Of a stretch of DNA of 32,822 nucleotides, positions 15,167 through 22,882 are shown piece after piece. A program made the translations under genes and the position numbers. The stretch's first letter is position 1; the number at the start of each line of letters is the position of its first letter. The notes beneath the pieces were generated by a model. It did not search any database and had not been told where the DNA came from. It worked only from the letters and a program-made list of their open reading frames with translations. Source of the DNA: CAYLNH01 sp964384625 (GTDB taxonomy: Bacteria > Verrucomicrobiota > Lentisphaeria > JABSQK01); NCBI GenBank assembly GCA_964384625.1, contig CAYLNH010000051.1:1-32822 (forward strand). The letters are read 5' to 3'.

Positions 15167-17746
15167 ATGATGACAACACAGACATCTCGACGGTGCGTGG
15201 CTTTCCGACTCTGCGTGATCGCCGCCGCAGGGCTGGCAGCCTGCCAGATTGTGGCCGGCGAAGGCAGGGCCACCCGCAACTACAAGCGCCGGGACCTGGG
15301 CGACACCTACACCGTCGACTGGGTCGGCAACACCTATGGCGGCGAGCACGTCTTCGATTCGACGCCGAAGCTCTGGTTCGGGCAACGCCGGGTGTCCAGT
15401 TACGTTGCTGCAATGTTCGTGGCCGGCGACGGCACATGCTACACCAACGCCACATGGGAGGAACGCGGCGGTCACATCAGCGCCTATCGTGACGGCAAGA
15501 TTGTCAACATCTTCAGCTCTCCCTTCAGCGCGGGTATGAACGGGGGGCCGGCGGTGACGGCGGACAGACAGCATGTATACGCGGCCATGCGGCAGAGCGG
15601 CGGCACCTGGCGCCCGAAAAATCGTTACGGCCAGCCCCACCGTGCGGAGAAGGGAGAGACGTGGTACGCCGTGCGACGCTACGACCGCACGACCGGCAAA
15701 CCGGCCGGCTTCAGGAACGGCTATGGCAAGCACGCCGCCCAGCTGGTGGTCAGCCGCCGCCAGCCGGTCACGGGCCTGGCGGTCGTCGGCGACCGGCTGG
15801 TGGTGGGTATGGCGGCGGCGGGGGAGTTGCGGATTTACCGGAAGGAGTCCCTGGCGCCTACCGGGGAGCAGGCTCCCGCCGGGACCATCCCGCTGCCGGG
15901 GGTCGGCCAACTGGCCGACGCCGGTGAGGACGCCTGCTGGGCGCTGGTTACACCCCCGGCCAACAAGCCGGCCCGACTGGTTCGGGTGGATCTGGAATCC
16001 GGCCGTGAAACGCACCGTATCGTGCTGCCTGAAAATATGATCCCCGCCGGAATAGCTGTTGACCGTTCTGCCGGTACCGAGCGACTCCTTGTCTGCGACC
16101 GCGGCCCCGACCGCAACATCACAGTTTACAGTCTGACGAACAAAGCGTATCAATTGACCAGTACGATTGGAGCGAAAGGTGGTCTGTGTGCGGGCACGCC
16201 CGGTCTCTTTAACGACCCGCGCGTGGAGGGCCCGAAGTTCCGCAGTCCCCTGGCCGCCGGCGTGGACGATCAAGGCAACCTGTACGTGGCCGACAGTCCG
16301 CTGAAAGGTCCGGATTTCCTCTTGCGAAGCTTCGATCAGACCCTGGCCCCCCGCTGGACTCTGGCGGGCGTGCAGTTCACCGACAGCCTGGCCACCGACC
16401 CGGGCAACCCGCACCTGATCTACTCGCCCCGCTACCTTTACCGCTATGACCGCACCGCTGACCCAACGAAGCCGAGCGGCCACCCGGGCCGGCGGGGTGC
16501 GTCCTGGGACGGACTCGATGTGAGTGGTGCGACCGGCCATACTCACTGGTCGCTCATCGCCGATACCCGGCTCTTCAGCCGCCATCCCGACAATCCGTGC
16601 AACATGCGCAGCGCCTCCGTCCGCGCCGTCGAGATCGAAGGTCGGCTGCTGATCGGACTGATCGGCGGGTCGGCAAAGAGCTTCGCGGTTCTCCGCCAGT
16701 CCGATGACCCGGATGTGCCGGCCCTGGTGCCCTATGCTTTCTTTGGCAGTGGGCAGAAGAGGCTGCCGGCGGCGGCGGGCTTCACGACTCGCGGCGGCTG
16801 GTTCTGGATGGACACGAATCGTAACGGCAGGGTCGACCCTGGGGAATGTCAGGCCGCACCTGAAGGCAAGGACACCTGGCGCGCCGGTTTTTTCTTCGCC
16901 GCAAACGGCGACATCTACTTGTCCGGCAGTGGCGGCGTGGTCCATTTTCGGGCCGAGATCCGCAACGGGCTGCCCGTCTGGAGCTACGACTGGGCCGACT
17001 GGACGCCGCGGCCTGAACCGTTCACCGCCTTGCGGCGGGCCATGTACGACGAGACGCGGAAGGCCATGTTCCTGACCGGCTATACAAAGGAGCGTCCGAA
17101 CGCGCACAAACAGAGTCGGCTCGAGGGCTACTGGAAGAAAGCGGGCAAGGTGCTGGTCCGGTATGACAATTGGCCTGTGAAACCGACGCTGGCCTGGCAG
17201 ATCGACACGCCCTGGGACGACGAGGCCGACCGCGAAGCCGCCCTGGCGCTCGACATCGCCGGCGACTACATCTTTCTGGTGATCGGCAGCAAGAGCAAGA
17301 CCGATGATCCGCATCGTCGTCCCATCGTCTTCATCTACCGCAAAGCCGACGGCGGCCTGGTGGGGACGATGCAGCCGAAGTCACCGGTCAGCGACCGGGC
17401 CATGGTCGACATGGCCGGCACGATCAATGCCGTGCTCCTGCCTGACGGCCGGTATCGGGTCCACTGTATGGATGACGCCTACAGCAAGGGCCTGATCTAT
17501 CATTGGTCGGCGAAGGTGCCGGCGGCGGAAGCAGCCCCCGGCACGCCGGCGGCAACGTCGCCGTCGGGCGCCACAACGGCGGCTGCCGGTGCGACGGCGA
17601 CAAAACGGGATTCGTCTGCTCCCGGCGTGCCGCCGGGCCGCAGCGTTGTTATTGCCGCTGTGTCGCTGGGTGTGGTCCTGGCCTTGCTGCTGCTCTGCCT
17701 GCTGTGGCGCAAGCCGCGGCCGCATCAGTCGTCGCGGCGCCGTTGA
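15167..17746 (+). CDS. Secreted NHL/SMP30-like beta-propeller protein with EF-hand-like loop and C-terminal membrane anchor
   Basis: Counted from 15167 this protein is 859 aa. The N-terminus has a basic region and hydrophobic core ending LAAC (a possible lipobox) or IVAGEG (a signal peptidase I site). The body shows propeller-like repeats (LVVGMAAAGELRIYR, RLLVCDRGPDRNITVYS, GVDDQGNLYVADSP). A canonical calcium loop is D549-T-N551-R-N553-G-R-V-D557-P-G-E560. The C-terminus is an Ala/Pro/Thr-rich linker, a transmembrane helix (about 826-848) and a basic tail WRKPRPHQSSRRR. It is paralogous to the 1254-aa protein at 26761, which lacks the anchor; the two share IGAKGG/VGAKGG and NGRVDPGE/DGRVQPVE motifs. 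The role may be glycan binding or a scaffold; no catalytic site is recognised. It is the last gene of the rightward locus A cluster. Confidence 0.8.
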   Translation: MMTTQTSRRCVAFRLCVIAAAGLAACQIVAGEGRATRNYKRRDLGDTYTVDWVGNTYGGEHVFDSTPKLWFGQRRVSSYVAAMFVAGDGTCYTNATWEERGGHISAYRDGKIVNIFSSPFSAGMNGGPAVTADRQHVYAAMRQSGGTWRPKNRYGQPHRAEKGETWYAVRRYDRTTGKPAGFRNGYGKHAAQLVVSRRQPVTGLAVVGDRLVVGMAAAGELRIYRKESLAPTGEQAPAGTIPLPGVGQLADAGEDACWALVTPPANKPARLVRVDLESGRETHRIVLPENMIPAGIAVDRSAGTERLLVCDRGPDRNITVYSLTNKAYQLTSTIGAKGGLCAGTPGLFNDPRVEGPKFRSPLAAGVDDQGNLYVADSPLKGPDFLLRSFDQTLAPRWTLAGVQFTDSLATDPGNPHLIYSPRYLYRYDRTADPTKPSGHPGRRGASWDGLDVSGATGHTHWSLIADTRLFSRHPDNPCNMRSASVRAVEIEGRLLIGLIGGSAKSFAVLRQSDDPDVPALVPYAFFGSGQKRLPAAAGFTTRGGWFWMDTNRNGRVDPGECQAAPEGKDTWRAGFFFAANGDIYLSGSGGVVHFRAEIRNGLPVWSYDWADWTPRPEPFTALRRAMYDETRKAMFLTGYTKERPNAHKQSRLEGYWKKAGKVLVRYDNWPVKPTLAWQIDTPWDDEADREAALALDIAGDYIFLVIGSKSKTDDPHRRPIVFIYRKADGGLVGTMQPKSPVSDRAMVDMAGTINAVLLPDGRYRVHCMDDAYSKGLIYHWSAKVPAAEAAPGTPAATSPSGATTAAAGATATKRDSSAPGVPPGRSVVIAAVSLGVVLALLLLCLLWRKPRPHQSSRRR

Positions 17747-17810
17747 ATTCCGGCGGAGTCGTCGCCGTGGTTGCGGCAATCACGGCAGGGCACGGCATGC
17801 CTGAGAGGGG

Positions 17811-17866
17811 CGGCTGATCATCTTCTGTCGCGATCCGGAGAAGCCCTCAGATAAGATGATCAGCCG
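17811..17866. terminator. 14-bp perfect inverted repeat between convergent genes, candidate bidirectional terminator
   Basis: CGGCTGATCATCTT (17811-17824) and AAGATGATCAGCCG (17853-17866) are exact reverse complements separated by 28 bases. GGGGC (17807-17811) and GCCCC (17869-17873) could extend the pairing past a bulge. It lies in the 158-bp gap where the propeller gene and the GH94 gene converge. The loop is long and no T-tract follows, so a factor-assisted terminator, an RNA structure or a mobile-element relic are all possible. Confidence 0.5.
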
Positions 17867-17904
17867 GCGCCCCGAGGCGTCGGACGGTCGCGTTGTCCAT
17901 GGCC

Positions 17905-20253
17905 TCAGCCGTTGAGGGTTACCTGCACCCGGCACTCGGCGCCGGCGGGCTGGAGCGGGATGACCGGGCCGTCGACCGCTTCGTCGTCGACGGTGATCTG
18001 CGGTGTGCCGGTGCGGCGGTCCTCGGGGTTGTCAACGGTAATGTGGTAGACCGCATCACGGAAGCGGCGGACCATGCGGTAGCTCGTGAACCCGGGCGGC
18101 AGACAGGGGTTGAGACGCAGGCCGTCGTCCGTCGGCTGCACGCCGAGCATGTAATCGGTGACCGCGCGGAACATCCAGGCGGCGGTCCCGGTGAGCCAGT
18201 GGTAGGCGCCTTCGCCGTAGTGCGGGGAGGGCTTGGCGGCGCAGAACTGAGAATAGACATAGGGCTCAGCCTGGTACTGATCCTGATCGCGGGTGCAGGG
18301 CAGGGATTTGCGGTAAATGCGGTAGAAGCCCTCGGCGTCGCCCACCAGGGCCCGGGCAATCAGATGGAACGCCGTAGCGTGCGAGAAGACAGCGCCGTTC
18401 TCTTTGTGACCCGCGACGAACTGGCTGATGATGCCGATGTCCGGGTTGAAGGCGTCGTAGGGCGGGTAGAGATTGGCCAGCCCGAATTCGGTTTCGAGAT
18501 ACCGGTCCACCGCGGCCATGGCTTGTCGGCGCTGGTCGTCGGTGCCGAGGCCGGGGATGACCGCCCAGGTCTGGGTGTTCAGATAAATGAAGGCGTCGTC
18601 CTCCGTCTGCGTGCCGAGCTTGCGGCCCTGATCGTCGAAGGCGCGCAGGAACCATTCCCCGTCCCAGTGGCAGGCTTCGAGGTTCTCCCGAAGTTCGTCG
18701 GCGACGGTTTGGTAAGTTTCGATTCGTGCCTGATCGTTCTTCTTCTCGAGGATGTAAACCAGTTCATTCAGGCTGTAGTAGAGAAACTGCGCGAGCCAGA
18801 TGGATTCGCCCTTGCCCTTGTCGCCGGCCATGTCGAGGGCGTCGTTCCAGTCGCCGTTCCAGAGCAGCGGCAGGCCGTGTTCCCCGCGCTGGTCGATCAC
18901 CCGCTGGACACCCGTCAGAATATGCTCGTAGACGGACGATTCGCCGCCGTCCAGAAAGGGCAGCGTCTCGTCCAGGATCGATTCGTCGCCGGTCTCCAGC
19001 AGATACATCTTCAAGGTCAGCACCATCCACAGGGCGAGGTCGGCTTTGTCGGTGGGGTTCTCGTCGTAGACGACGCGGTTGCAGCCGGCGCCGATACGGC
19101 CGTCGCGGAACATGAAGCTGAAGACGCGCAGCAACTTGTCGCGCGTCTCGCCGGGGATCAGCGGCAAGACGCCGAAAGAATCCTGGCAGCAGTCGCGCAT
19201 GGCCGGGTACTGGCCCTTGTGGAAGTAGGACGGGCCGCGGCCGAACCAGTTGTTGATCAGCATCTGGTATTTGTTCCAGTAGTTGACGAAGCAGTTCAGC
19301 TCGCGGTCGGGCGTCTCCACCGTCAACGTGTTCATGATGCCGTCCCAGTAGGCCGTGCACGCCTGCGACTGCGATTCGCACAGATCCGGCGACAGCGCCG
19401 CCGGGACCGCGTCGGCGCGCGGCTGGATCGCCGTCAACAGGCGGATGGTCTGCGATTCGCCGGGCGCCAGCGTCAGGTTCCACTGGAACACCGCCGCCGG
19501 GTCGACGCCGCGGCGTTCGTCGAACTCGCCCAGGTCGCCGCCCTCGGCAAACAGCTTCGGCTGCACCGGCGTGCAGCTCTGCCCGATAAAGGCGTTGCGG
19601 TCCGCCGTCAAACCGGCCGGCGGCGTGTCGGTGGTGACGTAGACGCGATACGGCCAGATGCTGTTGCCGCGGAAATCATCGGTCAACGACCAGCGGTCGC
19701 TGACGAAATCGATGGTCTGTCCCGTGCGCCGGGCCTGGATGAACAACTGCGCGAAGGTGCGTTCGCGGCTGTCTTCGTCGAATGAGCCGAGGATGAATTC
19801 CTGGTAGCTGAACAGCGACAGCGTGCGTTCGCGCGCCGAGGTATTTGTCAGCGTCAAGACGGCGAACTCGCCGTCGACCTCGGGGCCGACAAACCATTCG
19901 GCGGCGGCAAGGACCTCCTTGCAGGAACTTCGCAGGGAGGTCCTGCCGAAGCTGTGGGCGGCTTCGAACGAGTCGAAGCGGTTGATCGGATGGGCGTTGA
20001 CAGTCCAGCACTCGTCGCCTTCGCGCAGGTACCAGAGGCGGGCCGGCAGGTCGTCCGTGGCCTGGCGCATTTCGCGACGCAGGACGCCGTGATGCCGATG
20101 GTCGAGATAAAACGAGAAGCCGCCGCCCACCTGCGAGATCAGCGAGCAGTAGCGGCCGTTGCTCAGGTAGTTGATCCACGGCCGCGGCGGCTGCGGCGTG
20201 TTGATCAGAAAGGCGCGCTGGTCATCACGGAAAGCGCCGTACTGCGTTGCCAT
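17905..20253 (-). CDS. GH94-type glycoside phosphorylase, cytoplasmic
   Basis: From the ATG at 20253 this is a 782-aa protein with the layout of cellobiose-phosphorylase-like GH94 enzymes. An N-terminal beta-sandwich (about 1-270) opens with YGAFRDDQRAFLINTP and LSNGRYCSLISQVGGGFSFY. A helical linker (INNWFGRG) leads into an (alpha/alpha)6 barrel with MRDCCQDSFG and LLWNGDWNDALD, where D468 fits the general acid of the DWND motif. The C-terminus has a beta-domain with GTAAWMFRAVTDYMLGV. GH94 enzymes cleave beta-glucosides or related disaccharides with phosphate to give a sugar 1-phosphate; the sugar here is unknown. There is no signal peptide. The frame is open upstream to 20529, but GGAGGAG sits 6 bases before this start and homology begins there. 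It is convergent with the locus A propeller gene and divergent from locus B. Confidence 0.9.
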   Translation of the reverse strand: MATQYGAFRDDQRAFLINTPQPPRPWINYLSNGRYCSLISQVGGGFSFYLDHRHHGVLRREMRQATDDLPARLWYLREGDECWTVNAHPINRFDSFEAAHSFGRTSLRSSCKEVLAAAEWFVGPEVDGEFAVLTLTNTSARERTLSLFSYQEFILGSFDEDSRERTFAQLFIQARRTGQTIDFVSDRWSLTDDFRGNSIWPYRVYVTTDTPPAGLTADRNAFIGQSCTPVQPKLFAEGGDLGEFDERRGVDPAAVFQWNLTLAPGESQTIRLLTAIQPRADAVPAALSPDLCESQSQACTAYWDGIMNTLTVETPDRELNCFVNYWNKYQMLINNWFGRGPSYFHKGQYPAMRDCCQDSFGVLPLIPGETRDKLLRVFSFMFRDGRIGAGCNRVVYDENPTDKADLALWMVLTLKMYLLETGDESILDETLPFLDGGESSVYEHILTGVQRVIDQRGEHGLPLLWNGDWNDALDMAGDKGKGESIWLAQFLYYSLNELVYILEKKNDQARIETYQTVADELRENLEACHWDGEWFLRAFDDQGRKLGTQTEDDAFIYLNTQTWAVIPGLGTDDQRRQAMAAVDRYLETEFGLANLYPPYDAFNPDIGIISQFVAGHKENGAVFSHATAFHLIARALVGDAEGFYRIYRKSLPCTRDQDQYQAEPYVYSQFCAAKPSPHYGEGAYHWLTGTAAWMFRAVTDYMLGVQPTDDGLRLNPCLPPGFTSYRMVRRFRDAVYHITVDNPEDRRTGTPQITVDDEAVDGPVIPLQPAGAECRVQVTLNG

Positions 20254-20259
20254 AGGATT

Positions 20260-20266
20260 CTCCTCC
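20260..20266 (-). promoter_or_regulatory. Ribosome binding site fixing the GH94 start
   Basis: On the minus strand GGAGGAG ends 6 bases before the ATG at 20253. It rules against the longer frame to 20529, whose extra 92 residues are basic and low-complexity and lack GH94 features. Confidence 0.75.
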
Positions 20267-20535
20267 ATTGCGTTGTCGCTCAAGGTAGGGCCGAAATCCG
20301 CAAAGACAACGCCGCGCCCCGGCCGAACGTGATAACCACAGGGCACCGACTTCGCATGCAGGCCCTCGTTGACTGCCCTGTTCCGCTCCCTCTTCAGCGC
20401 CAAAGCCGAAGCGACGGCGGCTGACGAAGGCGCTCTTGAGCGCCGAAGCTGAAGCGGAAGAGCTTGTGGTGCGGGATCTCGATGCAGGACGCATAGAGCA
20501 GTAGACCAGCGCTTGCCTTTTTTCCGCACATCCGA

Positions 20536-20564
20536 TTGACAAACGCGTCAGCAGACCCTATCGT
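20536..20564 (+). promoter_or_regulatory. Sigma-70-type promoter for locus B
   Basis: A perfect -35 box TTGACA (20536-20541) is followed by exactly 17 bases and a -10 box TATCGT (20559-20564), which matches four of six consensus positions. Transcription would start around 20571, about 100 bases before the pseudopilin ATG. The -35 box overlaps the TTG that begins the longest open frame, which argues that the coding start is further downstream. A second TTGACA at 20584-20589 has no matching -10 box. Confidence 0.55.
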
Positions 20565-20659
20565 AGTGGAAATGGAACATATCTTGACAGTTAAAAATAA
20601 ATGCTCCAAAAAGACAAGCCCGATGCTTGCGGGTGGTGCGATGAGCCGGCGCCGAAATC

Positions 20660-20665
20660 GGAGGG
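20660..20665 (+). promoter_or_regulatory. Ribosome binding site supporting the pseudopilin start at 20674
   Basis: GGAGGG is 8 bases before the ATG at 20674. The upstream in-frame ATGs lack a comparable site. Confidence 0.5.
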
Positions 20666-20673
20666 CCGATGCC

Positions 20674-21522
20674 ATGCAGGCCGCGAGAGGATTCACACTG
20701 ATTGAGCTGTTGGTGGTCGTGGCGATTGTGGCGATTTTATCGGCCATGTTGTTGCCGGCTCTGCAACAGGCCAGGACCAAGGCGAAGATCATTTCGTGCG
20801 CGTCGAATATGCGTCAGTCGCTGGTTGGCATTGTGTTGTATGGCGACGACCACAACGAGTATCCGGTCAATGTCTCGCCGGCTGACTGGGGCGACCTGCG
20901 CTACGCGAATACCGGGAATGATCACGACAGCTTGACGGCGATTGCTGCGTATGGCCCGTGGGCGCCGCCGCATGACGGACACGAAGGCAGCAAAGCGTAC
21001 TGGCGCTACCATCTCTTTGTCGATGGCTACGCGTCGAAGGATGTCCTGGGTTGTTTCGTCGGCGCGACTGAAGGCAGCCTGTATGCGCCCAGCGGCGACG
21101 ACAGTCTCGATCCGGCGGCGGATCGGCGGCAGACGCCGCCGTACACGTACTATGGCCCGGGCGTGGACGCTTCCCGGTGCGCGACCTACGTCAACGGTAT
21201 CCGTCCGACCACAGCGGGCGGAGGGCAGACGCGACAGCCGCGGACCATGCGGGTGTCCGAGGGCCATGGGCCGCAGCCGATGCTGATCGACAGTTACGTT
21301 CGGATCTATTCCCCATCCACGGCGCTGCACCAGTATTGTCGGACGCCGCACAAACGCACGGCGTGCAACGGACCGGACGAGTTTCAGCGTTTCTGGCGCG
21401 CCTATGATCACAACGCCGGCTGGTCCGACGGCCGGGTGGAATACTATCACGTCGCCTACGCGCCTCTCGGCAAGTACGACCTGTTTGAGCCCTTCAAATG
21501 GCCGGTGCGGATCTGGTGGTAA
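20674..21522 (+). CDS. Type II/IV pseudopilin-like protein (prepilin N-methylation domain), locus B
   Basis: From the ATG at 20674 this is a 282-aa protein with a six-residue leader MQAARG, cleavage expected after Gly, and the mature N-terminus FTLIELLVVVAIVAILSAML with Glu at +5. GGAGGG lies 8 bases before this ATG, and a short leader is typical; in-frame ATGs at 20572, 20623 and 20641 are alternatives. The C-terminal domain contains HNAGWSDGRVEYY, a shortened version of the H-X9-DG motif of PVC pseudopilins. It is 94 bp before the GntR/LacI hybrid gene and leads locus B behind a sigma-70-like promoter. It is paralogous to the pseudopilin at 5652-6431, which also neighbours such a regulator. 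Its function is unknown; it is likely held in the inner membrane by the N-terminal helix. Confidence 0.85.
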   Translation: MQAARGFTLIELLVVVAIVAILSAMLLPALQQARTKAKIISCASNMRQSLVGIVLYGDDHNEYPVNVSPADWGDLRYANTGNDHDSLTAIAAYGPWAPPHDGHEGSKAYWRYHLFVDGYASKDVLGCFVGATEGSLYAPSGDDSLDPAADRRQTPPYTYYGPGVDASRCATYVNGIRPTTAGGGQTRQPRTMRVSEGHGPQPMLIDSYVRIYSPSTALHQYCRTPHKRTACNGPDEFQRFWRAYDHNAGWSDGRVEYYHVAYAPLGKYDLFEPFKWPVRIWW

Positions 21523-21616
21523 CGGCGCTTCTCGCGCCGCCCGCGATTGGCTGCAGCGGCAGGTGTTGGGCCTGCAATATCACAAGTAAGAAGAAACCAA
21601 TCAGCAATCGAGACAG

Positions 21617-22801
21617 ATGAAATCAGACACGCAGATCAGACCTGACGCGACTCCCGATCTGGGGCGGACCGAAGCCCGTTACCGGGTCACCGAGCATGTG
21701 CTTGACTCGATTCGAAACGGTGCGTGCGAGGTCGGCGAGCTGCTGCCGTCGGCCCGGCGTTTAGCCAAAGTGCTCGACGTCGATCGACGCACGGTGCAGG
21801 GGGCTCTGCGGCTTCTACAGGAAGAGGGCTACCTGCGCCGGCGGCGGGGCGGTCGTTTCGAGTTTCTGGCTGCCGCGCCGAAGGCCACGCGGTCGAAGGA
21901 TTCGGTCTGTGTAGCGCTGTCGCGGGGCGCGCGAATCGAAGACGAGGCGAAGACCCTGAGCGGCTGGTCGAACTATGTTGAACTCGGCGTGCAGGAGATC
22001 GAAAAGCACACCGAATTACGTCTGCAGATCGTGGATTTCGAGGACCTGACCATCAGCCGTGTTGAGGCGCTGGCTTCGCAGAACCCGACGGGATTTGTCT
22101 ACGGCTCGCCGCTGTATGATCCGTCACAGCTGTATAAGCTGCTGCGGCCGCTGCAGGCGCGGGGCATCCCGGTGGTGGTGTGCGGCGACGCCCCGGAGCT
22201 TTCTGCTTTTGACCGCACGGACTCCGACCATGAAACCGGCGGCTATCTGCTGGCGCAGCACCTGCTCGCCCAGGGCTGCCGGCGGCTTGTCATGTATCGG
22301 CATGGCGACGCCGAGAGCCTGCCGTACTGGTACGCGGCGCGGCGCCGCGGTTATGAACGCGCGTTGCGGGCAGCCGGTCTGCCGGTCCTGCCGCTTATCC
22401 AGGTTCCCCTGATCCAGACGTGCCGCCGCGGCCGTGCCGGTTTTGACGCCAAAGTGCGAATGGCGGCGGGCTTTCTGATCGAGCCGCTGCAGCAGGGGGT
22501 GGACGGGATCCTGTGCGATTCAGACGGCCATACCTTTGGCGTTGGCGAGGCGTGCCGGCTGCTCGGGCACGAGCCGGGCAAAGAGGTCTTGGTTGCGGGG
22601 TATGACAACTATGCACCGGAGGTGTACGACCGGCATTACACCGACTTCCTGCCGCAGGCGACGGTGGACAAGCACAATCGTGAATTGGGCCAGGCCATGG
22701 TGGACCTCCTGCTGCGACGCATTCACGACGAGTTGTCCGCCGAACCGCAGCGCGTCCTGTTGACGCCGGACGTCGTCGAACTTACGGGAGAATCAAACTG
22801 A
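21617..22801 (+). CDS. GntR-type HTH / LacI-type sugar-binding hybrid transcription regulator, locus B
   Basis: Residues 20-85 of this 394-aa protein form the GntR winged helix (LLPSARRLAKVLDVDRRTVQ, ALRLLQEEGYLRRRRGG). About 95-390 form the LacI-like effector domain: FVYGSPLYDP, IPVVVCGD, GGYLLAQHLLAQGCRRLVMY, GVDGILCDSDGHTFGVGEAC, VLVAGYDNY and ATVDKHNRELGQAMVDLLL. It aligns end to end with the regulator at 6454-7641, so the two are paralogs, although the recognition helices differ (RRTVQ against RTSVR). The ribosome site is weak (GAGACAG just before the ATG). It sits between the pseudopilin and the large secreted GH-A/CBM9 gene on the same strand. It probably controls locus B, and possibly the divergent GH94 gene, in response to a sugar. 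Confidence 0.9.
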   Translation: MKSDTQIRPDATPDLGRTEARYRVTEHVLDSIRNGACEVGELLPSARRLAKVLDVDRRTVQGALRLLQEEGYLRRRRGGRFEFLAAAPKATRSKDSVCVALSRGARIEDEAKTLSGWSNYVELGVQEIEKHTELRLQIVDFEDLTISRVEALASQNPTGFVYGSPLYDPSQLYKLLRPLQARGIPVVVCGDAPELSAFDRTDSDHETGGYLLAQHLLAQGCRRLVMYRHGDAESLPYWYAARRRGYERALRAAGLPVLPLIQVPLIQTCRRGRAGFDAKVRMAAGFLIEPLQQGVDGILCDSDGHTFGVGEACRLLGHEPGKEVLVAGYDNYAPEVYDRHYTDFLPQATVDKHNRELGQAMVDLLLRRIHDELSAEPQRVLLTPDVVELTGESN

Positions 22802-22882
22802 GCGCTGGCCGAGGGGATCGGGCAGCTGCAAAAAAGAGGGCGCTGCGGTGACGAACAACCGAGCGTCTGAAAGGAACGACCC

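Larger units (their letters stand above)
20254..20673. other. 420-bp divergent intergenic region with palindrome, between GH94 and locus B
   Basis: No gene is supported here. A palindrome GGCGCTC-TT-GAGCGCC lies at 20429-20444 (7-bp arms, TT centre) and could be an operator or cruciform. Related GAAGC-rich half-sites flank it (20395-20460). The right part becomes AT-rich from about 20536 and contains the promoter described separately. The left end holds the GH94 ribosome site. The 12-mer repeat of the locus A control region was not seen here. Confidence 0.4.

Noticed and set aside
14975..17314. 779-aa minus-strand open frame opposite the 859-aa propeller gene
   Set aside because: Antisense shadow: no domain, and the plus strand has a ribosome site, signal peptide, calcium loop and membrane anchor.
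17893..19785. 630-aa plus-strand frame opposite the GH94 gene
   Set aside because: The minus strand carries the full GH94 signature and ribosome site; this frame is Val/Gly/Arg/Ala-rich with no motif.
20254..20529. 92-residue N-terminal extension of the GH94 frame
   Set aside because: A strong ribosome site directly precedes the ATG at 20253, and the extra residues have no GH94 similarity.
20536..20673. Longer pseudopilin starting at TTG 20536
   Set aside because: The TTG is part of a TTGACA -35 box with a -10 box 17 bases later, so the region is promoter and leader, not coding.
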